DNA of 7,961 nucleotides from an uncultured Collinsella sp. (GTDB lineage Bacteria > Actinomycetota > Coriobacteriia > Coriobacteriales > Coriobacteriaceae), in assembly GCA_934655835.1 (NCBI GenBank), contig CAKUHM010000058.1:1-7961 (forward strand), read 5' to 3'. Position numbers and translations under genes: made by a program. Numbering within the stretch: the stretch's first letter is position 1; each line of letters starts with the position of its first letter. The notes under the pieces were generated by a model. That model saw nothing but the letters and a program-made list of their open reading frames with translations, was not told the origin of the DNA and did not search any database. This document shows positions 1 through 6,827 of the stretch, piece after piece.

Positions 1-834
1 GCGCAGGATCGGGAGCTTGAGCTTCTCGGCCACGGCCATGGCGATACCGCCCTTTGCCGTGCCGTCGAGCTTGGTCATGATAATACCGTCCAGACCCAGT
101 GCCTCGTTAAACTCGAGCGCCTGGTTCAGACCGTTCTGGCCGGTGGCGGCATCGATCACGAGCACGACCGAGACGGGCATGGGGCCGGCGGCCATATTGG
201 CGGCGCGCTTACGCGTCACGTTGACCACCTTGGCGAGCTCGCGCATGAGCTCGGGGCTCGTGTGCAGGCGGCCGGCGGTGTCGATAAGCACCAGGTCGCT
301 GCCGCGTTTATCGGCCTCGTCGAGCACGTCGTAGCAAACGCTTGCCGGATCGGAGCCGCGATCGCGCTTGATGACGGGGACGCCGGCACGCTGGCCCCAC
401 ACATCAAGCTGCTCGATGGCGGCAGCGCGGAAGGTATCGGCCGAACCGATCACGACATTCTTGCCGCGGGCAGCCATGGCGCTCGCGATCTTACCGACCG
501 TCGTGGTCTTGCCGGCACCGTTAGTGCCTACAAACAGCACGCAGCTCGGCGTGTCGGAGAACGGATCGCGCTCGATGGGCACAAAGTGCTGCTCGAGCTG
601 CTCGGCCAGGGCGCGACGGAGCTGCGGGGCGGTCTTGAGGTTCTTCTTGGCGGCCGTCTCGCGCAGGTCATCGGACACCTTGATCGCGACCTCGGCACCC
701 ATATCACCCATAACGAGGGTGTCCTCAAGGTCCTCCCAAAAGTCCTCGTCAACCTCGCCGCCAAAGTAGAAGACCTCGTTGAGTGCCTCGCGGCTGCGCT
801 CAAGTCCGCGCGAGAGAGCGTCAAAGAATCCCAT
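1..834 (-). CDS. ftsY: FtsY, signal recognition particle receptor GTPase (3' end outside window)
   Basis: FtsY is the SRP receptor: it docks ribosome-nascent-chain-SRP complexes at the membrane, and reciprocal GTP hydrolysis with Ffh releases them to the translocon. The visible 278 residues hold a short helical N domain (about 1-90) and most of the GTPase domain: G1 GTNGAGKT (103-110), DTFRAAA (133-139), DTAGR (185-189), DAATGQN (228-234), TKLD (254-257) and TAKGG (259-263). The frame is still open at base 1, so the last roughly 25-30 residues, including the final GTPase motif, are missing. The start ATG at 834-832 shares one base with the smc stop (TAATG). A GGAAAGG lies 13 bases upstream, which is long spacing, so translation is probably coupled to smc. 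Unlike E. coli FtsY there is no long acidic A domain; the protein starts directly at the N domain. Ffh is unlikely because TKLDGTAKGG and the N-domain start are FtsY-like. Confidence 0.96.
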   Translation of the reverse strand, partial: MGFFDALSRGLERSREALNEVFYFGGEVDEDFWEDLEDTLVMGDMGAEVAIKVSDDLRETAAKKNLKTAPQLRRALAEQLEQHFVPIERDPFSDTPSCVLFVGTNGAGKTTTVGKIASAMAARGKNVVIGSADTFRAAAIEQLDVWGQRAGVPVIKRDRGSDPASVCYDVLDEADKRGSDLVLIDTAGRLHTSPELMRELAKVVNVTRKRAANMAAGPMPVSVVLVIDAATGQNGLNQALEFNEALGLDGIIMTKLDGTAKGGIAMAVAEKLKLPILR

Positions 835-3800
835 TATGCATTCACGACCTTTCCGGTTTCGCGATCGAGTTTTTGCGAGACGACGCGGCTGACGCCGTCG
901 GCTTGCATCGAGACGCCATAGAGAACGTCAGCGTCCTCCATAGTACGGCGCTGATGCGAAATGACCAAGAGCTGCGTATCGGAACGCAGCACATCGAGGG
1001 CGCCAATGAGCTTGGACAGGTTGGCGTCATCAAGCGCTGCCTCGACCTCGTCCAGCACATAGAACGGTACCGTGCGCGTGCGGTACACGGCAAAGAGCAG
1101 GGCGAGCGCCGTCAGACTCTTCTCGCCGCCCGACATGAGCATCATCTTGGTGATGCGCTTGCCGCGCGGCTGCGCCACGACCTCGATACCCGTCTCGGCC
1201 GGATGCTCGGGATCGGTCATCTCCAGATGAGCCTGACCGCCCGGGAACAGCATGGCGAAGATATCGCGGAAGTTCGCGTCGACCTTCTCAAACGTCACCA
1301 GGAACGCCTTGCGCATCTTGCGGTCGATAGCCACGGTAATCTTGGTGAGCGCCTTGCGCGCACTCTCCAGATCGGCCAGCTGTTCCTCGATGTAGTCGGC
1401 GCGACGCTTGAGCTGCTCGTACTCCTCCATGGCAACTTGGTTAACGGGACCAAGGTTGTTGATCTGGCGCACAAGCTGGTTGAGCTCGCGCTCGGCGGCA
1501 TCGCGGTCGGTGGGCGCAGGAAGCATGAGCGCTTCCTCGAGCACCGTGATGCCATCGGCGGTAATGGCCTTGATGGCCGCTTCTACCTGCACCTCGAGCT
1601 TGCCGCGTGCGACCTTGAACTCGTTTTGCGTCGCCGTGGCGGCATCGACCCGCTCCTTGGCGCGGGAGACCTCGGCCTTGGCGTCTTCGATGGTCTTCTT
1701 GAGCGAAGCGGAGTCCGCCTCCTCCAGAGAGGCCTGGTCACGCAGGCGCGCTGCCCAATCCGACGCGCGTTCCAACAGGGCCGAATAGCGTTCGTGCATG
1801 GGGTCGACGCGCAGGCGCAGCAGCTCGAGTGAGCGCGAGGCCTGGCGTGTTCCGCGGATACGGCGGTCGATGCCCTCCAGGCGATGCTCCAGATCGGGCA
1901 CACGGCCCTTCAGCGAACGCAAACGCTCGCTCGTCTGGGCCAGGCGGACCTTGGCATCGGCAAGCTTACCGGCTGCCTCGGAATCGTCACGGCGCACGCG
2001 ATCGAGTTCGTCGTTGGCTTCGGCAATCTGGAGACCCAGGTCGCTTGCCTGCGCACGGCCCTCGTCGCGCGAACGGGTGAGCTCGTCAACGCGCGGGCGC
2101 GCAGCGCGAACGGCCTCGGCGGCCTGCTCGCGGCGCTTGGAGATGCGTACGCGCTCGACCTCGGCATTGTTGGCGCTTTGCTCCAGGCGGCCGATCTCGG
2201 AGAGCAGCGAGCGGCGTTCGCCCTCAAGACGGGCGATCTCGCCAGCGGCATCGCCCTCGGCGGCACGCGCCTCCTCGACGGCCGCATTGGCCTCGACGAC
2301 CTGACCCGACACATGCTCAAACACGGCAGCCAGATCGGGCTCCAGGCCCTCCAACTCACGAATACGACGTTTGCGCTCCAGGGCACCCGAAGCCTCGCCG
2401 GCGTCGAGCCCCACACGCACCAGGCCGCCGCAGGCGACGCGGGCGCCATCGGGGGTCACGTAAGTCACGCCGTCAACGACCGGCGCCGACAGCGCGGCAG
2501 CAAGATCGTCCACTACGTAATAGCCGCCGAGCAGCGCCTCGACGACGGGACCATAGCCTGCGCGCACGGACAGACGATCAACCAGACGGGTACCGGAGGC
2601 GCCCTCAGCGGGGGTAAAGCCGCTCACGCCGCGTGCCATCAGCAGTGCCTCGCCCGAGGCCTTCTTTTGGTCCAGAGCCGCGCGACCGGCGCGCTCAAGC
2701 GTGGCGGCGTCATCAAACAAAAGAGCATCGATATCGCCGGCAAGCAGCTGCTCGACCAGGCCCTCGAGCTCACGAGGGGCCTCGAGCACGTCGCCCAGAC
2801 GACCCGAGACATCGTCGCCAAGCGCACCCATCAGACGGCTCACCAGCGGCGAGCTGTCAGCCATGCGGGCATCGAGCTTCTTTTGGCTGGCAAGCTCCGA
2901 GCGCACCTCGGACAGCTTGTTGCGCGCCTCGCTCTCGCGATTACGCAAGTCCTTAAGGGCTGCACGGGCGACCTCGGTAGCCTCGCGCGCATCAATCTGG
3001 GCTTGACGGGCCTGATCGAGTGCACCGTCGAGCTCCTCGGCGCGGTCGCGACGGCTCTCGAGCGAGGCCGTGACTTCCTCAAGCTGCTCGTCGATCTGCT
3101 CAAGGCGCGAAGCGTACATGTTGTCCTCGACCTCGGCGTTGCTCAGCGAGTCCTTCACCTTGGCGAGTTCGAGCGCCGCGTTATCGGCCACACGCTGCAC
3201 ATCGCGTTGCTCACGCGTAAGCTGCGAAATCTGATTGTCGAGCGCCACGCGCCGCCCGTGGAGCTGAGCGGCGGCAGGACCAGCGGCGTCAACGTCCTCC
3301 TGAGCCTGCATGTGCGCGCCGGTCACTTCCTCAAGCTGCGCACGCGCGTCCTCGAGCTCCTCTACCACGCGACGACGCTGATGCTCGGAGCTCGAGATCT
3401 GGCCGCGCATGTCGGACAGGCGCGACACCATGTTGTGGCCCTTTTCCTCGAGCAGGCGCATATCGGAGTTAATGCGACCGACCACGTCTTGCATATGGCG
3501 GCGCTGCTCGCCCAGATCGCCCACAAACAGGCCCTTTTCCTCAAGCATGACCTGGAGCTTCTCGAGCTCGCGTTCCTTTTCGCCCAAGCGGTACTGCGCA
3601 AGCTCAAGCTCGGCGGCGCCCTCCTTGGAGCGGCTCTCCAAGTCGTTCCACTGCGACTGCAGCGAACGAAGCTCGTCGACGGCCAGCATCTGCGTAAGTT
3701 CGTTTGCGCGCGAGGACAGCTCTTTGTACTTGCGCGCACGATCGACCTGACGCTCCAGCGGTCGCAGCTGACGGGCAATTTCCTTATTGATGTCGCGGGC

Positions 3801-4370
3801 ACGCGTCAGGTGCTCGTCCATCGACTTAATCTTTTTGAGCGCACGCTCCTTGCGGCGCTTGTGCTTGGAGATGCCGGCGGCCTCCTCGATGAGGGCACGG
3901 CGCTCCTCGGGGCGGCTCTGCAAAATGGCATCGAGCTTGCCCTGGCTGATGATGGAATGCGTATCCTTGCCCAGGCCCGAATCGTGCAGGATGTCCTGAA
4001 TGTCCATCAGGCGGCACGGACTCGAGTTGATGAGGTACTCGCTTTCGCCCGAGCGATACATGCGACGGGTGATGGCGACCTCGTCAAAATCGACGGGCAG
4101 CATATGGTCCGAGTTATCGAGCACCAGCGTGACCTCGGCGACACCCACCGGCTTGCGTGCCGACGAGCCCGAGAAGATGACGTCCTCCATGGCCTGGCCG
4201 CGCAGCTGCTTGGCGCTCTGCTCGCCCAGGACCCACAGAATCGAGTCGGAGATGTTCGATTTTCCCGAGCCGTTGGGACCGACGATGACGGTCAGGCCCG
4301 GCTCAAATGACATATGGGCGCGGTCGGCAAACGACTTGAACCCTTTGAGCGTGAGGGACTTGAGATACAC
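834..4370 (-). CDS. smc: SMC, chromosome segregation/condensation ATPase
   Basis: Full-length bacterial SMC of 1178 residues, close to the usual 1150-1190. As a dimer with ScpA/ScpB it extrudes DNA loops and helps separate newly replicated origins. Visible parts in order: Walker A GPNGSGKS (31-38), Q-loop Gln143, a long coiled-coil arm (about 170-505), the hinge (about 508-662, with a Gly-rich end near CGG 647-649), the returning coiled coil (about 663-1010), ABC signature MSGGE (1079-1083), Walker B ending in Asp1107-Glu1108, and a D-loop ALDD (1113-1116). The start codon is GTG at 4370-4368. Its ribosome binding site GAGGAA (4373-4378) is unusually close, but the next Met (residue 20) would delete the first beta strand, so GTG is preferred. 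It begins 10 bases after rnc and overlaps ftsY by one base. ScpA and ScpB are not encoded here. MukB and RecN are excluded by the hinge and overall length. Confidence 0.98.
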   Translation of the reverse strand: MYLKSLTLKGFKSFADRAHMSFEPGLTVIVGPNGSGKSNISDSILWVLGEQSAKQLRGQAMEDVIFSGSSARKPVGVAEVTLVLDNSDHMLPVDFDEVAITRRMYRSGESEYLINSSPCRLMDIQDILHDSGLGKDTHSIISQGKLDAILQSRPEERRALIEEAAGISKHKRRKERALKKIKSMDEHLTRARDINKEIARQLRPLERQVDRARKYKELSSRANELTQMLAVDELRSLQSQWNDLESRSKEGAAELELAQYRLGEKERELEKLQVMLEEKGLFVGDLGEQRRHMQDVVGRINSDMRLLEEKGHNMVSRLSDMRGQISSSEHQRRRVVEELEDARAQLEEVTGAHMQAQEDVDAAGPAAAQLHGRRVALDNQISQLTREQRDVQRVADNAALELAKVKDSLSNAEVEDNMYASRLEQIDEQLEEVTASLESRRDRAEELDGALDQARQAQIDAREATEVARAALKDLRNRESEARNKLSEVRSELASQKKLDARMADSSPLVSRLMGALGDDVSGRLGDVLEAPRELEGLVEQLLAGDIDALLFDDAATLERAGRAALDQKKASGEALLMARGVSGFTPAEGASGTRLVDRLSVRAGYGPVVEALLGGYYVVDDLAAALSAPVVDGVTYVTPDGARVACGGLVRVGLDAGEASGALERKRRIRELEGLEPDLAAVFEHVSGQVVEANAAVEEARAAEGDAAGEIARLEGERRSLLSEIGRLEQSANNAEVERVRISKRREQAAEAVRAARPRVDELTRSRDEGRAQASDLGLQIAEANDELDRVRRDDSEAAGKLADAKVRLAQTSERLRSLKGRVPDLEHRLEGIDRRIRGTRQASRSLELLRLRVDPMHERYSALLERASDWAARLRDQASLEEADSASLKKTIEDAKAEVSRAKERVDAATATQNEFKVARGKLEVQVEAAIKAITADGITVLEEALMLPAPTDRDAAERELNQLVRQINNLGPVNQVAMEEYEQLKRRADYIEEQLADLESARKALTKITVAIDRKMRKAFLVTFEKVDANFRDIFAMLFPGGQAHLEMTDPEHPAETGIEVVAQPRGKRITKMMLMSGGEKSLTALALLFAVYRTRTVPFYVLDEVEAALDDANLSKLIGALDVLRSDTQLLVISHQRRTMEDADVLYGVSMQADGVSRVVSQKLDRETGKVVNA

Positions 4371-4380
4371 GGTTCCTCGC

Positions 4381-5106
4381 TTAAACAGGCTTCTTGTTGA
4401 GAATCACGCCGTTGGTGGTGTAGCCCATGCGGTCGAGTGCCTCCAGCGCAGCGGCTCCCTCGGCCTCCTTCTTGGAGGAACCGGTGCCGCGGCCCTGGCG
4501 AATACCGTCGATGAGCACCACAGCGGTAAAGGTGGGCGCATGCGCGGGGCCCTCGGAGCCGACCAGCTTATACGCGGGAGGCTCGTGGCCGTCTGCCTGC
4601 ACGCACTCCTGCAAGAACGACTTGGGGTTCGCGGGGTGCTCGGCACGCTCGGAGGCCAGGTGCGGCTTGAGCGTACGATGGATAAACTCCGCTGCGGCAT
4701 CCCAGCCGGCATCCAGGTACAGCGCGCCCACGAGCGACTCGTAGACGTTCTCGAGCGCCGAATGCAGGCCGCGCGCACCGGTGCCAGTCTCGGAGGCGCC
4801 AAAGATAATGACGTCGTCGATGCCCAGCTCGTGGGACACCTCGGACAGCGTGGCGCCTGAGACAAGGGACACCTTCAGGCGCGTAAGCTTACCCTCGTCA
4901 AACTCCGGATAGGACTCAAAGAGCGAGCGAGCCACCACGGCGCCCAAAATGGAATCGCCCAAAAACTCGAGACGCTCATAGCTGGCAGACACCGGCTGAC
5001 CCTCGACAGCCGAGGGATGCGTGAGCGCCGCGCGCAACAGCACCTTGTTATTGAACTCGTGGCCCAGGATTTCCTGGGCACGCGAAAGTCGTTCAGATAA
5101 AGCCAA
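4381..5106 (-). CDS. rnc: Ribonuclease III
   Basis: RNase III cuts double-stranded RNA, including rRNA precursors and structured mRNAs, as a homodimer. The 241 residues hold the endonuclease domain (about 1-150) and a double-stranded RNA binding domain (about 160-228, ending in the typical Lys/Ala-rich helix near GSSKKEAEGAA). The signature is ERLEFLGDS (44-52), giving metal ligands Glu44, Glu47 and Asp51; Glu71 matches E. coli Glu65 and Glu123 matches E. coli Glu117. The position matching E. coli Asp114 is Asn120 (codon AAC), which is unusual. The start is a TTG at 5106-5104, chosen because a full AAGGAGG lies 8 bases upstream inside the end of acpP and no ATG or other plausible start suits the conserved N-terminus. 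The gap to acpP is 3 bases and to smc 10 bases, so the three are almost surely co-transcribed. Confidence 0.96.
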   Translation of the reverse strand: MALSERLSRAQEILGHEFNNKVLLRAALTHPSAVEGQPVSASYERLEFLGDSILGAVVARSLFESYPEFDEGKLTRLKVSLVSGATLSEVSHELGIDDVIIFGASETGTGARGLHSALENVYESLVGALYLDAGWDAAAEFIHRTLKPHLASERAEHPANPKSFLQECVQADGHEPPAYKLVGSEGPAHAPTFTAVVLIDGIRQGRGTGSSKKEAEGAAALEALDRMGYTTNGVILNKKPV

Positions 5107-5109
5107 GAC

Positions 5110-5352
5110 TTAGGCCTCCTTGGCAGCTTCGATAGCGTCGACGGCGTCGGCGACAGAGTTGAGCGAGAGCAGGGTCTCGTCATCGATCTCGAGGTTGAAC
5201 TCGTCCTCGATAGCCGTCACCAGCTGCAGGCGCTCGAGCGAATTGGCATCGAGGTCGTCAAACGTGGTCTCATCGCTAATCTCGGCAACATCGACGCCCA
5301 GAACGTCAGCAGCGACCTCGGCGATCTTGTCGAAGATTTCGGAGCGGTCCAT
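5110..5352 (-). CDS. acpP: Acyl carrier protein
   Basis: ACP carries growing fatty acyl chains on a 4'-phosphopantetheine arm and hands them to the fatty acid synthase enzymes and to PlsX. The product is 80 residues, acidic and of normal length for the family. The phosphopantetheine serine is Ser38 in the motif DANSLE (35-40); the usual Asp just before this Ser is Asn37 (codon AAT). Helix II and III features follow (LERLQLVTAIEDEF, LEIDDE). The start ATG at 5352-5350 is chosen over in-frame upstream codons because AGAGGAA sits just before it and the family starts at this point. It follows plsX by 124 bases and precedes rnc by 3, and its last codons carry the rnc ribosome binding site. No fab genes lie between plsX and acpP, unlike in Bacillus. 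Confidence 0.96.
   Translation of the reverse strand: MDRSEIFDKIAEVAADVLGVDVAEISDETTFDDLDANSLERLQLVTAIEDEFNLEIDDETLLSLNSVADAVDAIEAAKEA
5115..5121 (-). promoter_or_regulatory. Ribosome binding site of rnc
   Basis: A full AAGGAGG on the minus strand, 8 bases before a TTG codon. It lies inside the last sense codons of acpP. It decides the rnc start, because no ATG in the frame is suitably placed. Confidence 0.85.
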
Positions 5353-5389
5353 AGCGCTTCCTCTCATAGTGCATGAATACCAAAAGATT

Positions 5390-5409
5390 GGCGCCGCGCG
5401 GGCGGCACC
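5390..5409 (-). promoter_or_regulatory. GC-rich hairpin in the acpP leader
   Basis: On the minus strand an 8-base-pair stem (one G-T wobble) with a 4-base CCGC loop lies 37 bases upstream of the acpP ATG. It is followed by AATCTTTTGG, which is a poor T-tract, so it is more likely a leader hairpin, mRNA processing site or weak attenuator than a full terminator. A smaller CCAA/TTGG inverted repeat abuts it at 5380-5391. The structure is seen in the sequence; the role is inferred. Confidence 0.4.
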
Positions 5410-5423
5410 AAGACACGGTTTTG

Positions 5424-5429
5424 ATTCTA
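5424..5429 (-). promoter_or_regulatory. Possible -10 element for an acpP promoter
   Basis: TAGAAT on the minus strand matches the TATAAT consensus in five of six positions and sits in the 124-base plsX-acpP gap, about 70 bases before the acpP start. No convincing -35 box is found at 16-18 bases (ACCTCG at 17). A secondary promoter here would let acpP, rnc, smc and ftsY be transcribed apart from plsX. Confidence 0.25.
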
Positions 5430-5476
5430 CCCCACGAAGCAGGCCGCGAGGTACATAACAGCGCTCTAACTCGCTC

Positions 5477-6496
5477 TTACAAAACGATACCGTCCATGGA
5501 GTTGGCGACGTTCTCGACCAGCCCGGCGCGCACGGCTTCGGCTGCGGCGAGCGTACCGTTTTTGACGGCCTCGACCGAGGTGGCACCATGGCCGATCAGG
5601 ACAACGCCGCGCAAACCCAGCAGAATCGCGCCGCCCTTAGCATCGCCCGAGAGCTTTGCTTTGATCTCGCGCATCTGCTGCTTCATGAGCAGCGCGGCGA
5701 TCTTGGTGCCGAACGAGGACGTAAAGGCGCCCTTGAGCTCCTGCAGCAAGAACTTGGCAGCGCCCTCGGTGGCCTTAAGGGCAATGTTTCCCGACATGCC
5801 GTCGGCAACGACAACGTCAAAATTACCCGAGGTAATATCGGTGCCCTCGCAGTTGCCCACAAAGCCGGGAACGGCAGCCTTCATAGCCGGGAAGCAGGCC
5901 TTGGTAAAGTTGGAGCCCTTCTCATCCTCGGTACCGTTACCAAGCAGGCCCACGCGGGGATGCTCGATACCCAAGACGACGCGGGCATAGGCGCTACCCA
6001 TCTGGGCAAAGCGCACCATATCGTCTACCTCGACATCGGGGTTGGCACCCATATCGCACAGCACCGTCAGGCCGCCGGCGCGGTTGGGCAGCGCATTGGT
6101 CAGGCACGGACGCACCGGCTGCTTCTTGCCCTCGGCCTGATACCTAAAGGGCGTCACATAGGCGGTGGCGGCTGCGGTCATGGCACCAGTGGAGCCAGCG
6201 GAGAAGAACGCGTCTGCGTTGCCCTTCTTAATGGCACGGCAGGAAAGCACAATCGAAGACTTACGCTTGGTCATCACGGCACGAATGGGATCGTCGTCCA
6301 TGGCGATAACGTCGGGTGCCTCAAGGGCTTCGACGCGCGCATGAGAGGCGGCAAAGGGATTGACGATTTCGGCAGGGCCGGCAGCCAGGACCTCGATATC
6401 GGGGTCGGCCGCAAGGGCAGCCTCAATACCATCGAGAACAACCTGGGGCTTCTCGTCTCCGCCCACAACGTCTACACAAACGCGAACGTTACTCAT
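5477..6496 (-). CDS. plsX: PlsX, phosphate acyltransferase
   Basis: PlsX converts acyl-ACP and phosphate to acyl-phosphate, the substrate of PlsY in the first step of phospholipid synthesis; it is a peripheral membrane enzyme. The product is 339 residues, normal for the family. Family landmarks: an N-terminal VDVVGGD (8-14, usually DAMGGD), FFSAGSTGA (97-105, usually SAGNTGA), GNCEGTDI (214-221), DVVVADGMSGNIALK (227-241), GGAILLG (288-294) and IGHG (301-304). Two ATGs compete: the one at 6502 is only one base after the AAGGAG, while the one at 6496 has 7-base spacing, so 6496 is chosen; this removes Met-Tyr. A strong terminator hairpin stands just upstream, and acpP, which encodes its acyl donor's carrier, lies downstream. 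Its landmark motifs differ at several positions from the textbook consensus, but the family call is secure. Confidence 0.95.
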   Translation of the reverse strand: MSNVRVCVDVVGGDEKPQVVLDGIEAALAADPDIEVLAAGPAEIVNPFAASHARVEALEAPDVIAMDDDPIRAVMTKRKSSIVLSCRAIKKGNADAFFSAGSTGAMTAAATAYVTPFRYQAEGKKQPVRPCLTNALPNRAGGLTVLCDMGANPDVEVDDMVRFAQMGSAYARVVLGIEHPRVGLLGNGTEDEKGSNFTKACFPAMKAAVPGFVGNCEGTDITSGNFDVVVADGMSGNIALKATEGAAKFLLQELKGAFTSSFGTKIAALLMKQQMREIKAKLSGDAKGGAILLGLRGVVLIGHGATSVEAVKNGTLAAAEAVRAGLVENVANSMDGIVL

Positions 6497-6503
6497 ATAC
6501 ATG

Positions 6504-6509
6504 CTCCTT
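6504..6509 (-). promoter_or_regulatory. Ribosome binding site of plsX
   Basis: AAGGAG on the minus strand, 7 bases before the ATG at 6496 and only one base before the ATG at 6502. The spacing favours the shorter protein that begins Met-Ser-Asn-Val. Confidence 0.75.
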
Positions 6510-6513
6510 ATAC

Positions 6514-6543
6514 AAAAATGGCCGACTCATTGAGCCGGCCATT
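6514..6543 (-). terminator. Intrinsic terminator or attenuator between rpmF and plsX
   Basis: On the minus strand a 12-base-pair stem (AATGGCCGGCTC against GAGTCGGCCATT, one G-T wobble) closes a 3-base loop and runs directly into TTTTT, ending a few bases before the plsX ribosome binding site. On the plus strand there is no T-run after the stem, so the orientation is clear. It should end many transcripts that carry rpmF, leaving read-through or a separate promoter to supply plsX and the genes beyond. Confidence 0.8.
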
Positions 6544-6546
6544 GTG

Positions 6547-6595
6547 GTTCCATTTGGAACGGCATCGTATCCAGAGTATACAGTTACTCGGTAAC
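6547..6595 (-). repeat. Run of short inverted repeats after rpmF
   Basis: Three short inverted repeats stand between the end of rpmF and the terminator: GTTAC-cga-GTAAC across the rpmF stop codon (6583-6595), GTAT/ATAC with a 7-base spacer (6567-6581) and GTTCC-aaat-GGAAC (6547-6560). Each is only 4-5 base pairs, so individually weak; together they suggest a structured 3' end of the rpmF mRNA. Confidence 0.4.
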
Positions 6596-6763
6596 GATAA
6601 CCTCGCGGTCCTTGTAGAAACCGCAGCTGGGGCACACGTGGTGCGGGAGCTTGACAGCGCCGCAACGGGGGCACGTGGACTGAGCCGCAGCCGAGATCTT
6701 CATGTTGGCGGAACGACGGGTGTGAGTGCGGATACGACCCTGCTTTTGTTTAGGTACGGGCAT
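6584..6763 (-). CDS. rpmF: 50S ribosomal protein L32
   Basis: L32 is a small zinc-ribbon protein of the large ribosomal subunit. The 59-residue product starts MPVPKQKQGRIRTHTRR, the typical basic N-terminus, and has a four-cysteine zinc site: CPRC (31-34) and CPSC (44-47). This is the zinc-binding (C+) form of L32 rather than a cysteine-free paralogue. The ATG at 6763-6761 has AAGGAAGG 5 bases upstream, among the best ribosome binding sites in the window, fitting high expression. It lies 64 bases downstream of the DUF177 gene, a partnership widespread in bacteria, and 87 bases upstream of plsX, from which it is separated by a terminator hairpin. Confidence 0.97.
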   Translation of the reverse strand: MPVPKQKQGRIRTHTRRSANMKISAAAQSTCPRCGAVKLPHHVCPSCGFYKDREVIVTE

Positions 6764-6827
6764 AGTGACCTTCCTTATGAACTATCCAGTGTGGCGATTA
6801 CGCGCAAGTAGCGATACTACCACAGTT

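Noticed and set aside
783..1832. A 349-codon plus-strand open frame across the smc/ftsY junction
   Set aside because: It is antisense to SMC and FtsY motifs that are unambiguous.
1884..4310. An 808-codon open frame on the plus strand opposite smc
   Set aside because: It is antisense to a clear full-length SMC, has no ribosome binding site or recognisable domain, and long antisense frames are expected from GC-rich codon bias.
5353..5589. An N-terminal extension of ACP in the same frame
   Set aside because: It overlaps the end of plsX in another frame, and the ribosome binding site AGAGGAA lies just before the ordinary ACP start.
6505..6512. TATAAG just before plsX as a -10 box for a leaderless plsX transcript
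   Set aside because: It coincides with the AAGGAG ribosome binding site, and the distance to either ATG does not fit a transcription start at the initiation codon.
6575..6580. TATACT after rpmF as a promoter -10 box for plsX
   Set aside because: No -35 match, and a transcript started here would run at once into the terminator at 6514-6543.
5588..6811. A 407-codon plus-strand open frame across plsX and rpmF
   Set aside because: It reads through two certain genes and the terminator on the other strand and shows no family motif.
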